A DNA stretch of 64,000 nt from an uncultured Lachnospiraceae bacterium (GCA_948473115.1 CAOKWI010000017.1:1-64000); one strand, 5' to 3'. Counted from the stretch's first letter, positions 7,991 to 16,983 are shown. The notes: generated by a model not told the origin, from the letters alone. Translations and numbers: made by a program.

Positions 7991-9371
7991 GATGCCGTAT
8001 CACCTCAAAGCGCTCCAGTTCCACGCGCTCATTGGCTTTGATTCCCGCCTTCTGCTTCGCAATGGCAATCTGCTCCTCCACGGTGTCCACGCCCTCCAGG
8101 TTCGGCAGCAGCAGCCCCCGCCTTGCGCCCTTTGTCACAATGACCCCGTACCGCGCCGTGTCCAGCTCCCCAGGGGAGGAGATCCGCTCTGTCTCCCCCA
8201 GCACATCCACGCTGACGGTCAGGCGCTCCAATTCCCAGGCTTCCACGGGAGAAAACCTGGGATCCTCCGAACAGGCGCTGACGGCATTATGCATGATCTC
8301 CTCCGCAAGGGAGTCCCGGACTGCCTGGATGGTGCCGATACAGCCCCTGAGTTTTCCATCCTCCTTCAGGGATACGAAGGCGCCGGCCCTGCTGTGGTAT
8401 AATTCCTCCGGCAGCCCCTGTGGCATCTCGGGAAGCTTCCCCGTCCCCACAAATGTCTCGATGGTATATCTTGCCAGCCGCACATAAGGGTCTTCCCTTT
8501 CCCGCAAGGCAAGAAGCCGCAGCCGTTCCTTTTCCTCGTACTGCTCCAGGAAATTCCGTGATGCGTCTTCTCCGCGGGGCCGGTAGATACAGACGCCATA
8601 CCCCACCCCGAAGGGACCCTCATAGGAAAGCCGCTCCGTCTCCACGGCAGTCCGGTCAAAAGCACCCGCCAGGATGGTAAAGGAACGATGTCCGCATTCC
8701 GCCGCCTTCTCGCAGAAGCTTTCCGAAAATTCCAACAGCTCGCCGAAAGCACCCCTGCCCATCACGTCCATGATCCGTGCATCGTAGGCAGGCCCCTCCT
8801 CCTGATAGCCGTAGGGTCCGTCCTCTTTCAGCTTATGGGACAGGTCGCCGCTGGCAATCAATACCGTGTTCCGTCCGAGGGTCCGCGCTACTGCCCTGAT
8901 ACATTGTCCCAGCCGGTAGTGGTCCGCCAGGGACAGACCCGACAGGCCGATCCTGACCAGGCGGTATCCCGTCCAGTACTGATTCACAAAGTACAGGGGC
9001 ACCATGGTGCCATGATCCAGCTTCCTCTCCCGTTCCCCCAGCGTCCCCGCCGGTAAACCGGACACCTCCGCCTCCTGGCACAGCGCCCGGACAAATTCCG
9101 TGTCATAGGAGACCTCCATGGAGACCTGCCCGGCGCGGAACTGTCCGAAGTCTCCCTTTGCCCCCTGCCCCGGCGATATATGGAAATAGTCCGCATACAT
9201 TGTCTGGTGAGGGGAAAGGAGCACTATCGTCTCCGGCTGCAGGTGGCCGACGGCCTCCGCCGCCTTATGGTATGCATCGATTGTCTTCTGGATTTTCCTT
9301 TCTTCACCGCCGCCCACATCGGGTATGATGAGCGGCGGATGGGGCACCATGAATCCCGCTGAAATTCCCAT
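7974..9371 (-). CDS. Memo-AMMECR1 fusion protein of the AmmeMemoRadiSam system
   Basis: 465 aa from the ATG at 9371 (AGGAGG 6 nt upstream); the frame extends 10 codons higher without support. Residues 1 to about 270 form a Memo/LigB-like domain (FMVPHPPLIIPDVG, LLSPHQTMY, IASGDLSHKLKEDGPYG with conserved His residues). Residues about 290-460 form an AMMECR1 domain, with the family motif LRGCIGT preceded by GAFVSLKEDG. Both domains are usually found with the radical SAM enzyme encoded immediately downstream. The last residues fall within dispersed element copy A, which supplies the stop codon, so the native C-terminus may have been altered. Confidence 0.93.
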   Translation of the reverse strand: MGISAGFMVPHPPLIIPDVGGGEERKIQKTIDAYHKAAEAVGHLQPETIVLLSPHQTMYADYFHISPGQGAKGDFGQFRAGQVSMEVSYDTEFVRALCQEAEVSGLPAGTLGERERKLDHGTMVPLYFVNQYWTGYRLVRIGLSGLSLADHYRLGQCIRAVARTLGRNTVLIASGDLSHKLKEDGPYGYQEEGPAYDARIMDVMGRGAFGELLEFSESFCEKAAECGHRSFTILAGAFDRTAVETERLSYEGPFGVGYGVCIYRPRGEDASRNFLEQYEEKERLRLLALREREDPYVRLARYTIETFVGTGKLPEMPQGLPEELYHSRAGAFVSLKEDGKLRGCIGTIQAVRDSLAEEIMHNAVSACSEDPRFSPVEAWELERLTVSVDVLGETERISSPGELDTARYGVIVTKGARRGLLLPNLEGVDTVEEQIAIAKQKAGIKANERVELERFEVIRHHSREQ

Positions 9372-9453
9372 AATAATCCTCCTGTGCAATGCTATTTCCA
9401 CTGCGTTTCCCTACATAGTCTTTTCCTGTTCTATGCACAACAGGAAACCGTCG

Positions 9454-10374
9454 CTATATGGCAACAGGCAGATCAAAATCCAGTCTGCCAAACTTCCTCA
9501 GTATGTCCAGGTCGCGTATGATAAAACTGCTGCCCCAATAGTAGTTTCCAATTGTCTGTTCGGCCACGCACCACCGCCCGCCGTCCGGATGGGGCGTATT
9601 TTGCTCATATGCTTCAAGTTCCCCGACAGAAGGAAGCTTAAGTTCACGTGTCTCAAGCAGCGAGTCCACGATTGTGTCCAGATTCCTTTCCACGGTGCGC
9701 CTGCACTCCGGATAAAAGGGACTCTCCGGCGAAGCCACAAAGTACACCGGCAGCGGCAGCCAGGACGGATAGGTTGCGGGATCATACGTTTTAATATTCA
9801 ATGCCTCCGGATCGTAATCGGGATAACCGTGGAGCAGTACCTTCCCGCTTTGCCGGTACCGTTCTTTCAGTCCCTCCGCCTTCCGGTAGATACTGCTGCC
9901 CTCGTCCGCGTGTCTGAGGAGGAAATCCGCAAGGCGTTTAGTCACCCCGATATCGGCCTTTGCTGCTTTTCCGGAATGGTAATGAAACCATGGCATGTGG
10001 GCAAAGTCGTTATTGCTGGGAATTCCCTGCATGCCCACCCAGCCGTCCTCCAATAAATATGCCCCGGAGGCCAGGTATCTGACAATACCTGCAATGATCC
10101 TGTCTTTTATGTCACTTTCATGCTCCCCTGCGAGATCCAGGTAATCCAGCGCAATGCACACCGTATAGGGAGAAGAGTTTGGGTTCCAGTTGTTGCACTC
10201 GATATTATGCCCAAAACCTCCGTCCTTATTTTGGTAGCTGGACAAAACCCGCAGGAAATCATCGCAGCTGCCATTTTCAAACAGGAATTTCCATCTCGTA
10301 TAGTCCAGGGGCCTTGCGCCGCGGTGAACCAGCTTTCTCAATCTCAAAAATTCATCAAAGGATATTCTTTTCAC
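9454..10374 (-). CDS. Hypothetical protein with terpene-cyclase-like repeat fold
   Basis: 306 aa starting at a GTG (10374) with GGAGG 8 nt upstream. The SSYQNKDGGFGHNIE segment resembles the QW-type/DGGFG repeats of prenyltransferase and squalene-cyclase alpha/alpha toroids, and conserved Trp/Gly pairs recur (DGWVGMQGIP). There is no signal peptide or membrane segment. I do not recognise the precise family or substrate. It lies 30 bp downstream of the MFS transporter stop, facing the same way, so the two may be co-transcribed. Confidence 0.65.
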   Translation of the reverse strand: MKRISFDEFLRLRKLVHRGARPLDYTRWKFLFENGSCDDFLRVLSSYQNKDGGFGHNIECNNWNPNSSPYTVCIALDYLDLAGEHESDIKDRIIAGIVRYLASGAYLLEDGWVGMQGIPSNNDFAHMPWFHYHSGKAAKADIGVTKRLADFLLRHADEGSSIYRKAEGLKERYRQSGKVLLHGYPDYDPEALNIKTYDPATYPSWLPLPVYFVASPESPFYPECRRTVERNLDTIVDSLLETRELKLPSVGELEAYEQNTPHPDGGRWCVAEQTIGNYYWGSSFIIRDLDILRKFGRLDFDLPVAI

Positions 10375-10404
10375 TGTCGTTACCTCCGTCTCTGCATCCC
10401 TGTT

Positions 10405-11742
10405 TCAATTCAGTTTCCTTATTTCCCGGTTGAAGCAGGATAACACGCTTACGGCAAACCCGCATATCCCGGTGCACAAAAACATTGCCGCCATGCCGCT
10501 TCCGGCAGCATTCCCGACCATTGCACCCAATAGTCCCGCCAATCCGTTCCCGGAGCCCATAAACGGCTCAAACACATAGTCCGCCAGACAGCCTCCCAGG
10601 ACAATACCAAACGGTATCGTTCCGTACTGGATGGCATTCCTCACCGCAAACACCCGTCCCTGTATGTCGGACGGAATCTTTCGGTACAGTATCGTGTTCT
10701 GGGATGCCTGTATAAAGGGAATCGGCAGACTGGCACAGACCGCAGCAGCCGACCACCAGAAGGTATTCCGGCCGATAGCCATCAACAGATCCCCAAACAG
10801 AAAGGACAGCGCCGCCGAAACATAAACCGCCGCTGCCTTATGCCGGCTCTCCTTCTTTATGGAGACGGCGATGCCCCCGGCAATCCCGCCTGCACCCATG
10901 CAGGCATTCACAATGCCGAGCGCAATGCTGTCTCCGGCGCTTCTCGCCAGAATCATGGGTGAGAGAATATTTTCATAGGTCAGCCTTGAAAAAAAGTTGA
11001 TCAGCGCCATTGTCAGCATCATGTATAAAATGCCCTTTTCCTTTTTCAGGAAGGCAAACCCCTCCGCTATTCCGGCAAAGGGGGAACGGTACGTCTTTTG
11101 CTGCGCCTGCTCCGGGATTGTGATGAAGAACAACAGCACACAGAACGCAATTACAAAGCTGGCCAGATCGATCAGCAGGATAAGCGGGAGGCCGCCTGCC
11201 GCAAACAGGAAAGCTGCCAGCATGGGACTGAACACCACGATCAGGTTATTGGAAAAAGAGTTCATCCCGCTCACATTTGAAATCTTTTCCTCCGGCACGA
11301 GCCGCCCTGTCGCCACAGCGGACGCAGGCTGCTGAAATGCGTTTGTTATGCCGATCACCGTATTGATGACATAAATATTCCAGACCGAAAGCCTTCCCCT
11401 GAGCAAAAACGCCAATACTGCCAATGAGCCAATCGCCGCAATGCTGTCCGACACCAGCATGATCGTTTTCTTGCCGTGCCTGTCTATAAAGCTGCCGACA
11501 AACAGGCTTAAAATGACATAAGGCACATAATTGCAGAAGGACATCATGGAAACAGACATGGCAGAATGGCTCTGCCCATATGCCCACAAAACAAGCGCAA
11601 ACCCGGTCATGGAACTGCCAAGCCCGGACACGCTCTGACTGAACCACAAAATGATGTAGCTCTTAAAAGATCTTTCGTTTATTGGTTCGTTTACTGGTTC
11701 GTTTATTGGTTCGTTTATTAAATTCTTTTTATTATTTTTCAT
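10405..11742 (-). CDS. Major facilitator superfamily transporter
   Basis: 445 aa with about twelve hydrophobic segments and the typical MFS loop 2-3 signature (GSFIDRHGKKTIML). It resembles the enterobactin/macrolide-exporter type (MFS_3/MefA-like), so drug or metabolite efflux is plausible. The N-terminus is odd: after MKNNKKNLI come four copies of a 4-residue repeat (Asn-Glu-Pro-Ile/Val), encoded by a 12-bp tandem repeat directly before the first membrane helix. The ATG at 11742 has GGAG upstream. Confidence 0.88.
   Translation of the reverse strand: MKNNKKNLINEPINEPVNEPINERSFKSYIILWFSQSVSGLGSSMTGFALVLWAYGQSHSAMSVSMMSFCNYVPYVILSLFVGSFIDRHGKKTIMLVSDSIAAIGSLAVLAFLLRGRLSVWNIYVINTVIGITNAFQQPASAVATGRLVPEEKISNVSGMNSFSNNLIVVFSPMLAAFLFAAGGLPLILLIDLASFVIAFCVLLFFITIPEQAQQKTYRSPFAGIAEGFAFLKKEKGILYMMLTMALINFFSRLTYENILSPMILARSAGDSIALGIVNACMGAGGIAGGIAVSIKKESRHKAAAVYVSAALSFLFGDLLMAIGRNTFWWSAAAVCASLPIPFIQASQNTILYRKIPSDIQGRVFAVRNAIQYGTIPFGIVLGGCLADYVFEPFMGSGNGLAGLLGAMVGNAAGSGMAAMFLCTGICGFAVSVLSCFNREIRKLN
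11672..11719. repeat. 12-bp tandem repeat in the MFS transporter N-terminus
   Basis: Four copies of a 12-bp unit (plus text GGTTCGTTTATT, with single changes) encode Asn-Glu-Pro-Ile/Val repeats ahead of the first transmembrane helix. The unit is a multiple of three and keeps the frame. Confidence 0.95.
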
Positions 11743-11930
11743 TGAATTTTCTCCATTCTATTCTTTTGATTTCCAGAATAAAAAGTACAAAATCCAATGC
11801 GGACGATCCTTTTTACCTCTGCACAAATTTCGTCCGGTCATCAGACTTTGTACAGAGTTCTTTGCTCAAGTCGATCCTGAAATGGCAAAGCATTTTCCCA
11901 CCTCCTTCAGGCAGCTTCCAATCGTGAAAG

Positions 11931-12692
11931 TCAGGAGCGCTGCAAATTTGCCTTATCTACACAGTCATAAAAATCAAGGATCACCGGATTCAGTTCCTTT
12001 GCCTGTTCCCCCACAAAATGCGGGCGGTGGCCTCCGCCTTTCACCTCGTATCCCTTTGCGGACGGAACTCTTTCCTTAAGCTCCGCGCAGGTTCCAAAGG
12101 GATCCTTTTCGCCGTTTATGAAGAATGCCGGACACCTTATTGCCGCCCATTCATCATCCGTCAGGTTCGGGTGTGTTTTCCAGTCCGCCACTGTTGTCCT
12201 TAAATACGTCTGCCAGTCGCCCCTGTGGGCGTCATAGTGCCTTGACTTCATGTCCTCAATAAATCCGGTGTCATTTCTTTCCAGAAGGCTTTCCGGCAAA
12301 AAGCTGTCTGCGCTTTCCACCCTGGGATAAGCTCCCCCTCCGACTGTGACAAGGCTTTTCACCTTTTCAGGGTACTTTGCCGCCATATAGCATCCCACAT
12401 ATGCGCCGCAGCTATAGCCAAACAAATGTGCGGATCGAATCCCCAAGGCGTCCATAAAGCCCGCCATGTCGTCCGCGATCATGCGGCTGTTCCATTCAAG
12501 ACTGTCGCATCTTGTTCTGCCGTGACCTCTGAAATCCGGATAGAGACACCTGTATTTACCCGAAAATGGCAGTATCTGGGCCGAGAAAGCCAGCAGCCCT
12601 CTGCTGAAATGGCTGTGAAGGAACAACAGCGCTTCCCCCCTGCCAAATTCCTCATAAAACAGATTCAAATCGTTTAATTTGATATAAGGCAT
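11931..12692 (-). CDS. Alpha/beta hydrolase
   Basis: 253 aa with the alpha/beta hydrolase fold: an oxyanion-type LFLHSHFS loop near the N-terminus, nucleophile elbow GYSCG with Ser94, the acid in NGEKDPFG and the catalytic His in GGGHRPHF. It is similar to small esterase/lactonase-type hydrolases; the substrate cannot be told. It is 15 bp downstream of a VOC-family gene and probably shares its transcript. Confidence 0.9.
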   Translation of the reverse strand: MPYIKLNDLNLFYEEFGRGEALLFLHSHFSRGLLAFSAQILPFSGKYRCLYPDFRGHGRTRCDSLEWNSRMIADDMAGFMDALGIRSAHLFGYSCGAYVGCYMAAKYPEKVKSLVTVGGGAYPRVESADSFLPESLLERNDTGFIEDMKSRHYDAHRGDWQTYLRTTVADWKTHPNLTDDEWAAIRCPAFFINGEKDPFGTCAELKERVPSAKGYEVKGGGHRPHFVGEQAKELNPVILDFYDCVDKANLQRS

Positions 12693-12707
12693 CCTTTTTC
12701 CTCCGTC

Positions 12708-13163
12708 TCATTGGTTTTCAGTCATACGATCCTGCCGCTTCGCCGGATTCGGGCATGTCAGGATCCAGGTGAAACCAAAACGATCTTTTATAATAGATCC
12801 GCAGCCATCATCATCCGGTTCCGGATGGGGCTGCAGCGGAGCAAGTATGGTTCCGCCTTCTGCCAGTACAGATATCGTATGTAACGCCTCCGCTTCCGAG
12901 TCCAAGTGAATCATCAGCTTTATGTCTGTGTTTACCCCGGCACAGTCAAAGGTATCTCCTCCCGCCATGCGCGTATTGCCGAGAATAAACTCCACATGCA
13001 TTACTTTTCCAACCTGTTCCGGCGTCACATCAAAATTGCTTTCGCTCCACCGGGAAATAAAAAGGATTTCACCGCCAAACGCCTCAATATATGTCTTAAC
13101 CGCCTCCTCGCAATTCCCCTGAAACGACAAATAAGGAATAATCTCTTTCTTCGCTTTTTCCAT
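12708..13163 (-). CDS. VOC/PhnB-like family protein
   Basis: 151 aa from the ATG at 13163 (GGAG upstream). It begins IIPYLSFQGNCEEAVKTYIEAFGGE, the standard start of the PhnB-like branch of the vicinal oxygen chelate superfamily, and ends with FGFTWILTC, also typical. The family includes glyoxalase-like and DNA-glycosylase-inhibitor-like proteins and many of unknown role. Immediately upstream of the alpha/beta hydrolase gene. Confidence 0.9.
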   Translation of the reverse strand: MEKAKKEIIPYLSFQGNCEEAVKTYIEAFGGEILFISRWSESNFDVTPEQVGKVMHVEFILGNTRMAGGDTFDCAGVNTDIKLMIHLDSEAEALHTISVLAEGGTILAPLQPHPEPDDDGCGSIIKDRFGFTWILTCPNPAKRQDRMTENQ

Positions 13164-13339
13164 GCTGCATTCTCCTTTTCCATCCATACTACATGACGCC
13201 AGAATTTACCGTACCGCACTGGATAAACGTATATGGCTGGCGTTATGAAGTCAGATTAATCGCAAATTTTAACTGTTAAGCAGTACAAAATACAGGAAGA
13301 GTATATGGTCTCTCCCATATCATCATAACATTACAAAAA

Positions 13340-13530
13340 TTATCCCGCAATACCATTTCTGTCCGACTGATATCAACAATATATCCGCTCCGGGCGAGGC
13401 AAACGGCATCTTTTCCCTCTCAGCAGCCAGGATCCAACACCTTCAACAGTTTGACCGGCGGCCGTAATGTCATTATTTCATAGCATAGAAGCCTTTCTCG
13501 CCGCAGCAGACATCAAAAAACGTGCTCGCA
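13340..13530 (-). pseudogene. Class I SAM-dependent methyltransferase remnant
   Basis: Within the 455-bp gap 13164-13618, the minus strand encodes an in-frame trail interrupted by stops: TFFDVCCGEKGFYAMK, stop, a few residues later RPPVKLLKVLDPGC, stop, then EGKDAVCLARSGYIVDISRTEM. This is a decayed motif I of a class I methyltransferase; intact homologues would read roughly DLGCGEGKDAV. No intact start or C-terminal half remains. The rest of the gap shows nothing recognisable. Confidence 0.6.
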
Positions 13531-13618
13531 TCAATGCTTCACAGAAAAGTAGCTTATCAAAATATACCAGCGCTTTTTCAGACAATCGTAAATATGATAA
13601 AGCCGTCGTTCTCCATCA

Positions 13619-14392
13619 CTAAACTCCCCCTCGATATCCGGAGGGTGTCATGTGATAACAGGAGCGGAAGGTGCGGTTAAAGGTTTTCTGGCTCTCGAAG
13701 CCTGCTTCCTGCCAGATTTCCATGATGCTGCGGTCTGTTTCCCGCAGCAGCCGTGCGGCGTAGTCCAGCCGGAGCCGGTTTAAGTATTCATGAAAGGTAC
13801 AGTGCAGCCTGCCTGTGAAAACCCTGGAAATATAGAACTTGTTGAAATGCAGCTCCTGTGCGATTTTATCTAACGTCAAAGGCTCTTGAAAATGTGTGGA
13901 TATATATGAAATGACCTGATAGCCGATATCCGTGTGGGACCGACTGTTTCTGGGAAGCAGGGTCGTATCCGAAAGCAGATATGCCAGAATCAGATTCAGC
14001 CAAGCCTCGCTGACAGAAAGAGACCGGTTCTTATATAACAGTATATTGTCAAAGGCAGACGAAAGGTCTGTGTCATAAATAACGGAAGAGAAAAAAGGAC
14101 ACTTGAGCTGCTTTTGGCAGAGCGTATGATAGTATCCCATTGCCAGAGAGGGGGAAAAAATGCATAAAACGGCATGCGAAAATTCCTGTGTCACATAGCT
14201 GTGAACCATATCCGGAAAGATAAGGGCAATCTCGTTTTTCCGCAGCACCTTCGTCTGATCGGAAACAGACACCTCCATGGCTCCTTCCCGAATCAGTATT
14301 AACTCGGCTGCATGGTGCAGGTGTGCAGGAAAAGTCAGGTCCTTTGAAGAAAAGCAATGGAATTCTTCTTTCTTTTCATAAAACGGCTGCAT
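13619..14392 (-). CDS. AraC-family transcriptional regulator
   Basis: 257 aa. The N-terminal half is a cupin-like sensing domain (FPAHLHHAAELILIREG). The C-terminal ~95 residues carry two helix-turn-helix motifs of the AraC/XylS type (LDKIAQELHFNKFYISRVF; IMEIWQEAGFESQKTFNRTF). The ATG at 14392 has AAGGAG. It is transcribed divergently from the ThuA/oxidoreductase pair and is the natural candidate for controlling it, by analogy with other sugar operons. Confidence 0.92.
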   Translation of the reverse strand: MQPFYEKKEEFHCFSSKDLTFPAHLHHAAELILIREGAMEVSVSDQTKVLRKNEIALIFPDMVHSYVTQEFSHAVLCIFSPSLAMGYYHTLCQKQLKCPFFSSVIYDTDLSSAFDNILLYKNRSLSVSEAWLNLILAYLLSDTTLLPRNSRSHTDIGYQVISYISTHFQEPLTLDKIAQELHFNKFYISRVFTGRLHCTFHEYLNRLRLDYAARLLRETDRSIMEIWQEAGFESQKTFNRTFRSCYHMTPSGYRGGV

Positions 14393-14495
14393 GGGCAGAC
14401 ACTCCTTCTCATAACATGTGAACAGTGCAACTTTTGGGTAGTTTCTTTGGGGTTCTGACCATCATTTTACAGGAGAAGCTGTTATACTGCAAGTA

Positions 14496-14548
14496 AGGAA
14501 CTGTTAAAGAATAAATCTTTAAATGCAAGGTTAATTCTTAACCGTTCC
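14496..14548. repeat. Imperfect inverted repeat in the AraC-thuA intergenic region
   Basis: Inward-facing arms (GGAACTGTTAAAGAATAA ... TTAATTCTTAACCGTTCC) surround a short AT-rich centre. The AAGGAACTGTTAA motif recurs near 1051 and 41712 and forms the ends of the element at 52630, so this is probably a short miniature repeat. Confidence 0.55.
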
Positions 14549-14567
14549 GAAGAACGAAATGGCCCAT

Positions 14568-14625
14568 TCATTCCCGCGGGCAATGGGTCAGGTCAGTGTA
14601 ACCGGCCTGGCGCCGCTGCAGGCGG
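14568..14625 (+). repeat. Hairpin-rich dispersed element, partial copy E
   Basis: The stretch CATTCCCGCGGGCAATGGG followed by CAGGTCAGTGTAAC matches, with a few changes, one end of copy D read on its minus strand. It is a truncated, decayed copy in the opposite orientation to copies A, B, C and D, located 40 bp upstream of the thuA start. Confidence 0.6.
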
Positions 14626-14664
14626 TATGCTTGGAAGTATGAAAGGTTCAGGAGGAGGATTTTC

Positions 14665-15396
14665 ATGGAAACAACAAAAAAGGTACTGATTTTTCAAGGC
14701 GGATGGGACGGCCATGAGCCTGCGCTGGTGGCCAGAAGATTTGCCGCAATGATGGAAAAGCACGGCTACAGCTGCGAAGTTTCCGACAGTCAGGATGTAC
14801 TGGCAGACCGGGAAAAGGTGATGGCGGCGGATTTGATTATACCTTGCTGGACCATGGGGGAGATCAACCAGGAGTACCGCAGGAATATCAGTCTTGCGGT
14901 TGCCGCTGGAACCGGCCTTGGGGGCTGCCACGGAGGAATGTGCGACGCTTTCCGGCAGGATGTGGAGTGGCAATTTATGACTGGCGGGCAGTGGGTGAGC
15001 CATCCCGGAGGGGACGGAATCGATTACATGGTAAATATTCATAAGGGTTCCAGCCCTATTGTGGAAGGAATAGAGGATTTTCCCGTGTGCAGCGAGCATT
15101 ACTACCTTCATGTGGATCCGGCTGTGGAGGTGCTGGCCTCTACCAGATTCCCGGCAGTACCTTATTATCACAGCTCCAATCAGGCTGTGGATATGCCGGT
15201 AGCGTGGACAAAGTTCTGGGGGAATGGCAGAGTGTTTTACTGTTCGCTGGGGCATCATGACGATGTCTTTGACAAGTTCCCTTCGGCAGCGCTCTTGATG
15301 GAGCGAGGGCTTTTGTGGGCGGCGGAAGGAAAGGCATATGCGGTAAAAAACAATCTTACCACGGAACGGTTTGAAAATAATGCCAAGATGTATTAA
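14665..15396 (+). CDS. ThuA-domain protein
   Basis: 243 aa. The whole chain fits the ThuA (trehalose utilisation, class I glutamine-amidotransferase-like) fold: VLIFQGGWDGHEP at the start, GGCHGGMCDAF near residue 90, and VFYCSLGHHDDVF near the end. ThuA-like proteins occur in disaccharide catabolic operons, often with Gfo/Idh/MocA oxidoreductases, and may work in 3-keto sugar conversion. Here an oxidoreductase follows 26 bp downstream on the same strand, so the two probably act on one substrate. Strong ribosome site (GGAGGAGG). Confidence 0.9.
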   Translation: METTKKVLIFQGGWDGHEPALVARRFAAMMEKHGYSCEVSDSQDVLADREKVMAADLIIPCWTMGEINQEYRRNISLAVAAGTGLGGCHGGMCDAFRQDVEWQFMTGGQWVSHPGGDGIDYMVNIHKGSSPIVEGIEDFPVCSEHYYLHVDPAVEVLASTRFPAVPYYHSSNQAVDMPVAWTKFWGNGRVFYCSLGHHDDVFDKFPSAALLMERGLLWAAEGKAYAVKNNLTTERFENNAKMY

Positions 15397-15422
15397 CGGC
15401 TGTATTGAAAAGGAGAATACAT

Positions 15423-16529
15423 ATGGATCGTGTAAAAATAGGCGTGTTAGGGACCGGAGCCATCAGCGGAATCTATTTTAAGAATCTTACCCGTTTGTTT
15501 ACAGAGGTGGAAGTAACTGCCGTTTGTGATCTTTTTACAGAAAAAGCAAGAGAAGCGGCGGAGGAATACAAGATTCCCAAAGTATATGAAACCATGGAGG
15601 AAATGCTGGCAGATGACGAGATTGAGATCCTCTTAAATCTGACGCGCCCTAACGAACATTACAAGACTACAAAGGCGGCGCTTCTTGCAGGAAAGCACGT
15701 ATACAGCGAAAAGCCGCTGGCGGCGGTTTATGAGGAAGGGGCAGAACTGGCGGCACTGGCAGAGGAAAAGGGGCTTATGCTGGGCGGGGCGCCGGATACC
15801 TTCCTGGGGGCAGGCATTCAGACCTGCCGCAGGCTGATCGATAACGGCTTTATCGGGGATGTGGTGGGCGCTCAGGCTCAGATGGTATGCCACGGGCATG
15901 AAAGCTGGCATCCTGCACCGGAATTTTATTATCAGGCAGGGGGCGGCCCCATGATGGATATGGGCCCCTACTATATAACGGCACTGGTCAACTTAGTCGG
16001 AAGGGTAAAAGGCGTCAGCGGCATGTGTACAAAAGGATTTGCACAGCGTATTATTACCAGTGAGCCGAAACGGGGCACAGTGGTAGATGTGGAAGTGCCT
16101 ACCCATACCGCCGGACTTTTACAGTTTGAAAACGGAGCAATCGGCACGGTGCTGACGACCTTTGACGTATATTATGACAGACAGGCCTTCTTGGAGATCT
16201 ATGGGACAAAGGGCACCTTGCGTGTACCGGATCCTAACGGCTTCGGCGGCAGTGTCAGCCTGCTGCGTCCGGAGGACGGCAGCTTTAAAGAGATGCCGCT
16301 GCTCTTCGGCTATCAAGAAAACAGCAGGGGGTTAGGCCTCGCGGATATGGCAAAGGCGCTGCGCACGAAACGGGACTTCCGAGCGGATGCCCAGCAGACC
16401 CTCCATGTACTGGAGATTTTAACCGCCTTTGAAAAAAGCAGTAACGAGGGACGCTATCTGGAGCTTACCTCGGCCTATCAAAGAAAAAAGGCCATGGAAA
16501 ACCTGCCCGTGGCCGGTATATTGGATTAA
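15423..16529 (+). CDS. Gfo/Idh/MocA-family oxidoreductase
   Basis: 368 aa from the ATG at 15423, preceded by AAAGGAG. The N-terminal Rossmann domain shows GVLGTGAISG, the EKP motif (YSEKPLA) and a C-terminal beta-sheet domain with GGGPMMDMGPYY. These NAD(P)-dependent enzymes oxidise or reduce hydroxyl groups on sugars or polyols. The partner ThuA-domain gene and the divergent AraC regulator suggest a small sugar-modification unit. The gene ends directly against the truncated DUF3892 pseudogene. Confidence 0.93.
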   Translation: MDRVKIGVLGTGAISGIYFKNLTRLFTEVEVTAVCDLFTEKAREAAEEYKIPKVYETMEEMLADDEIEILLNLTRPNEHYKTTKAALLAGKHVYSEKPLAAVYEEGAELAALAEEKGLMLGGAPDTFLGAGIQTCRRLIDNGFIGDVVGAQAQMVCHGHESWHPAPEFYYQAGGGPMMDMGPYYITALVNLVGRVKGVSGMCTKGFAQRIITSEPKRGTVVDVEVPTHTAGLLQFENGAIGTVLTTFDVYYDRQAFLEIYGTKGTLRVPDPNGFGGSVSLLRPEDGSFKEMPLLFGYQENSRGLGLADMAKALRTKRDFRADAQQTLHVLEILTAFEKSSNEGRYLELTSAYQRKKAMENLPVAGILD

Positions 16530-16621
16530 AAAGCAGCCTGCAATTTTCCCGCTGTGCCGGATCAGGCCGACGATTTCCTTTGCGTCTGACTTCGGTTTCG
16601 GGATTTCATCCAACGTATTTT

Positions 16622-16816
16622 CCACCTGTACGGTTGGACGCTCCAAGGAGCATCCAACCTAACTTCCACATTCACAAAACCCGCGCTTACGCGCTCCTGC
16701 GTCTGCTTGCGCATCCGCGTTTTGTTCATTTGGAAGTAGGTTGCTAATCCAACACCCCGTCTGCACTGCCATAAATGGCATGCAGACGGGGTGTTGGATT
16801 GCAACCGTACAGGTGG
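16622..16816 (+). mobile_element. MITE-1, copy 1 (195 bp)
   Basis: Perfect 15-bp terminal inverted repeats (CCACCTGTACGGTTG ... CAACCGTACAGGTGG). It carries no transposase; a long hairpin built around CAACACCCCGTCTGCA lies near the right end. Flanks CGTATTTT (16614-16621) and CATATTTT (16817-16824) are an 8-bp target duplication with one mismatch. Inserted into the DUF3892 copy 1 gene. The same 195-bp element lies inverted at 22784. Confidence 0.95.
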
Positions 16817-16856
16817 CATATTTTTAGTCAAAGAGGCAGTCTGATCCGTATTGTTT

Positions 16857-16887
16857 AAGGAAACGCTGATTAAATCAGCGTTTCCTT
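16857..16887. repeat. 31-bp perfect palindrome inserted in DUF3892 copy 1
   Basis: Arms AAGGAAACGCTGATT and AATCAGCGTTTCCTT flank one central base. Compared with the intact start of copy 2 (22753), the palindrome sits between codon 4 and the rest of the gene and creates an in-frame stop. It may be a small mobile palindrome. Confidence 0.8.
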
Positions 16888-16983
16888 CATTTATGATCCA
16901 TAGATGCCTTTATTGTATCAGAAAAGTTATCTTACATTCTTCAAAGACAGTGCAGGCAGCCTGTCACATAATCATGCATGATG

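Larger units (their letters stand above)
16531..16901 (-). pseudogene. DUF3892-type gene, copy 1: truncated and doubly interrupted
   Basis: The minus strand still holds the start (ATG GAT CAT AAA at 16901) and a stretch nearly identical to copy 2 at 22235 (NTLDEIPKPKSDAKEIVG, then LIRHSGKIAG). A 31-bp palindrome after codon 4 brings in a stop, a 195-bp miniature element splits the frame, and the 3' half is missing after IAG, where the neighbouring oxidoreductase gene ends. Upstream sequence (about 16930-16985) also matches that of copy 2, so the promoter region was duplicated too. Confidence 0.85.

Noticed and set aside
7876..8010. TCAAAG direct repeats as a target duplication around copy A
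   Set aside because: TCAAAG occurs on both sides, 129 bp apart, but the right copy lies in codons that look native to the AMMECR1 domain, so chance cannot be excluded.
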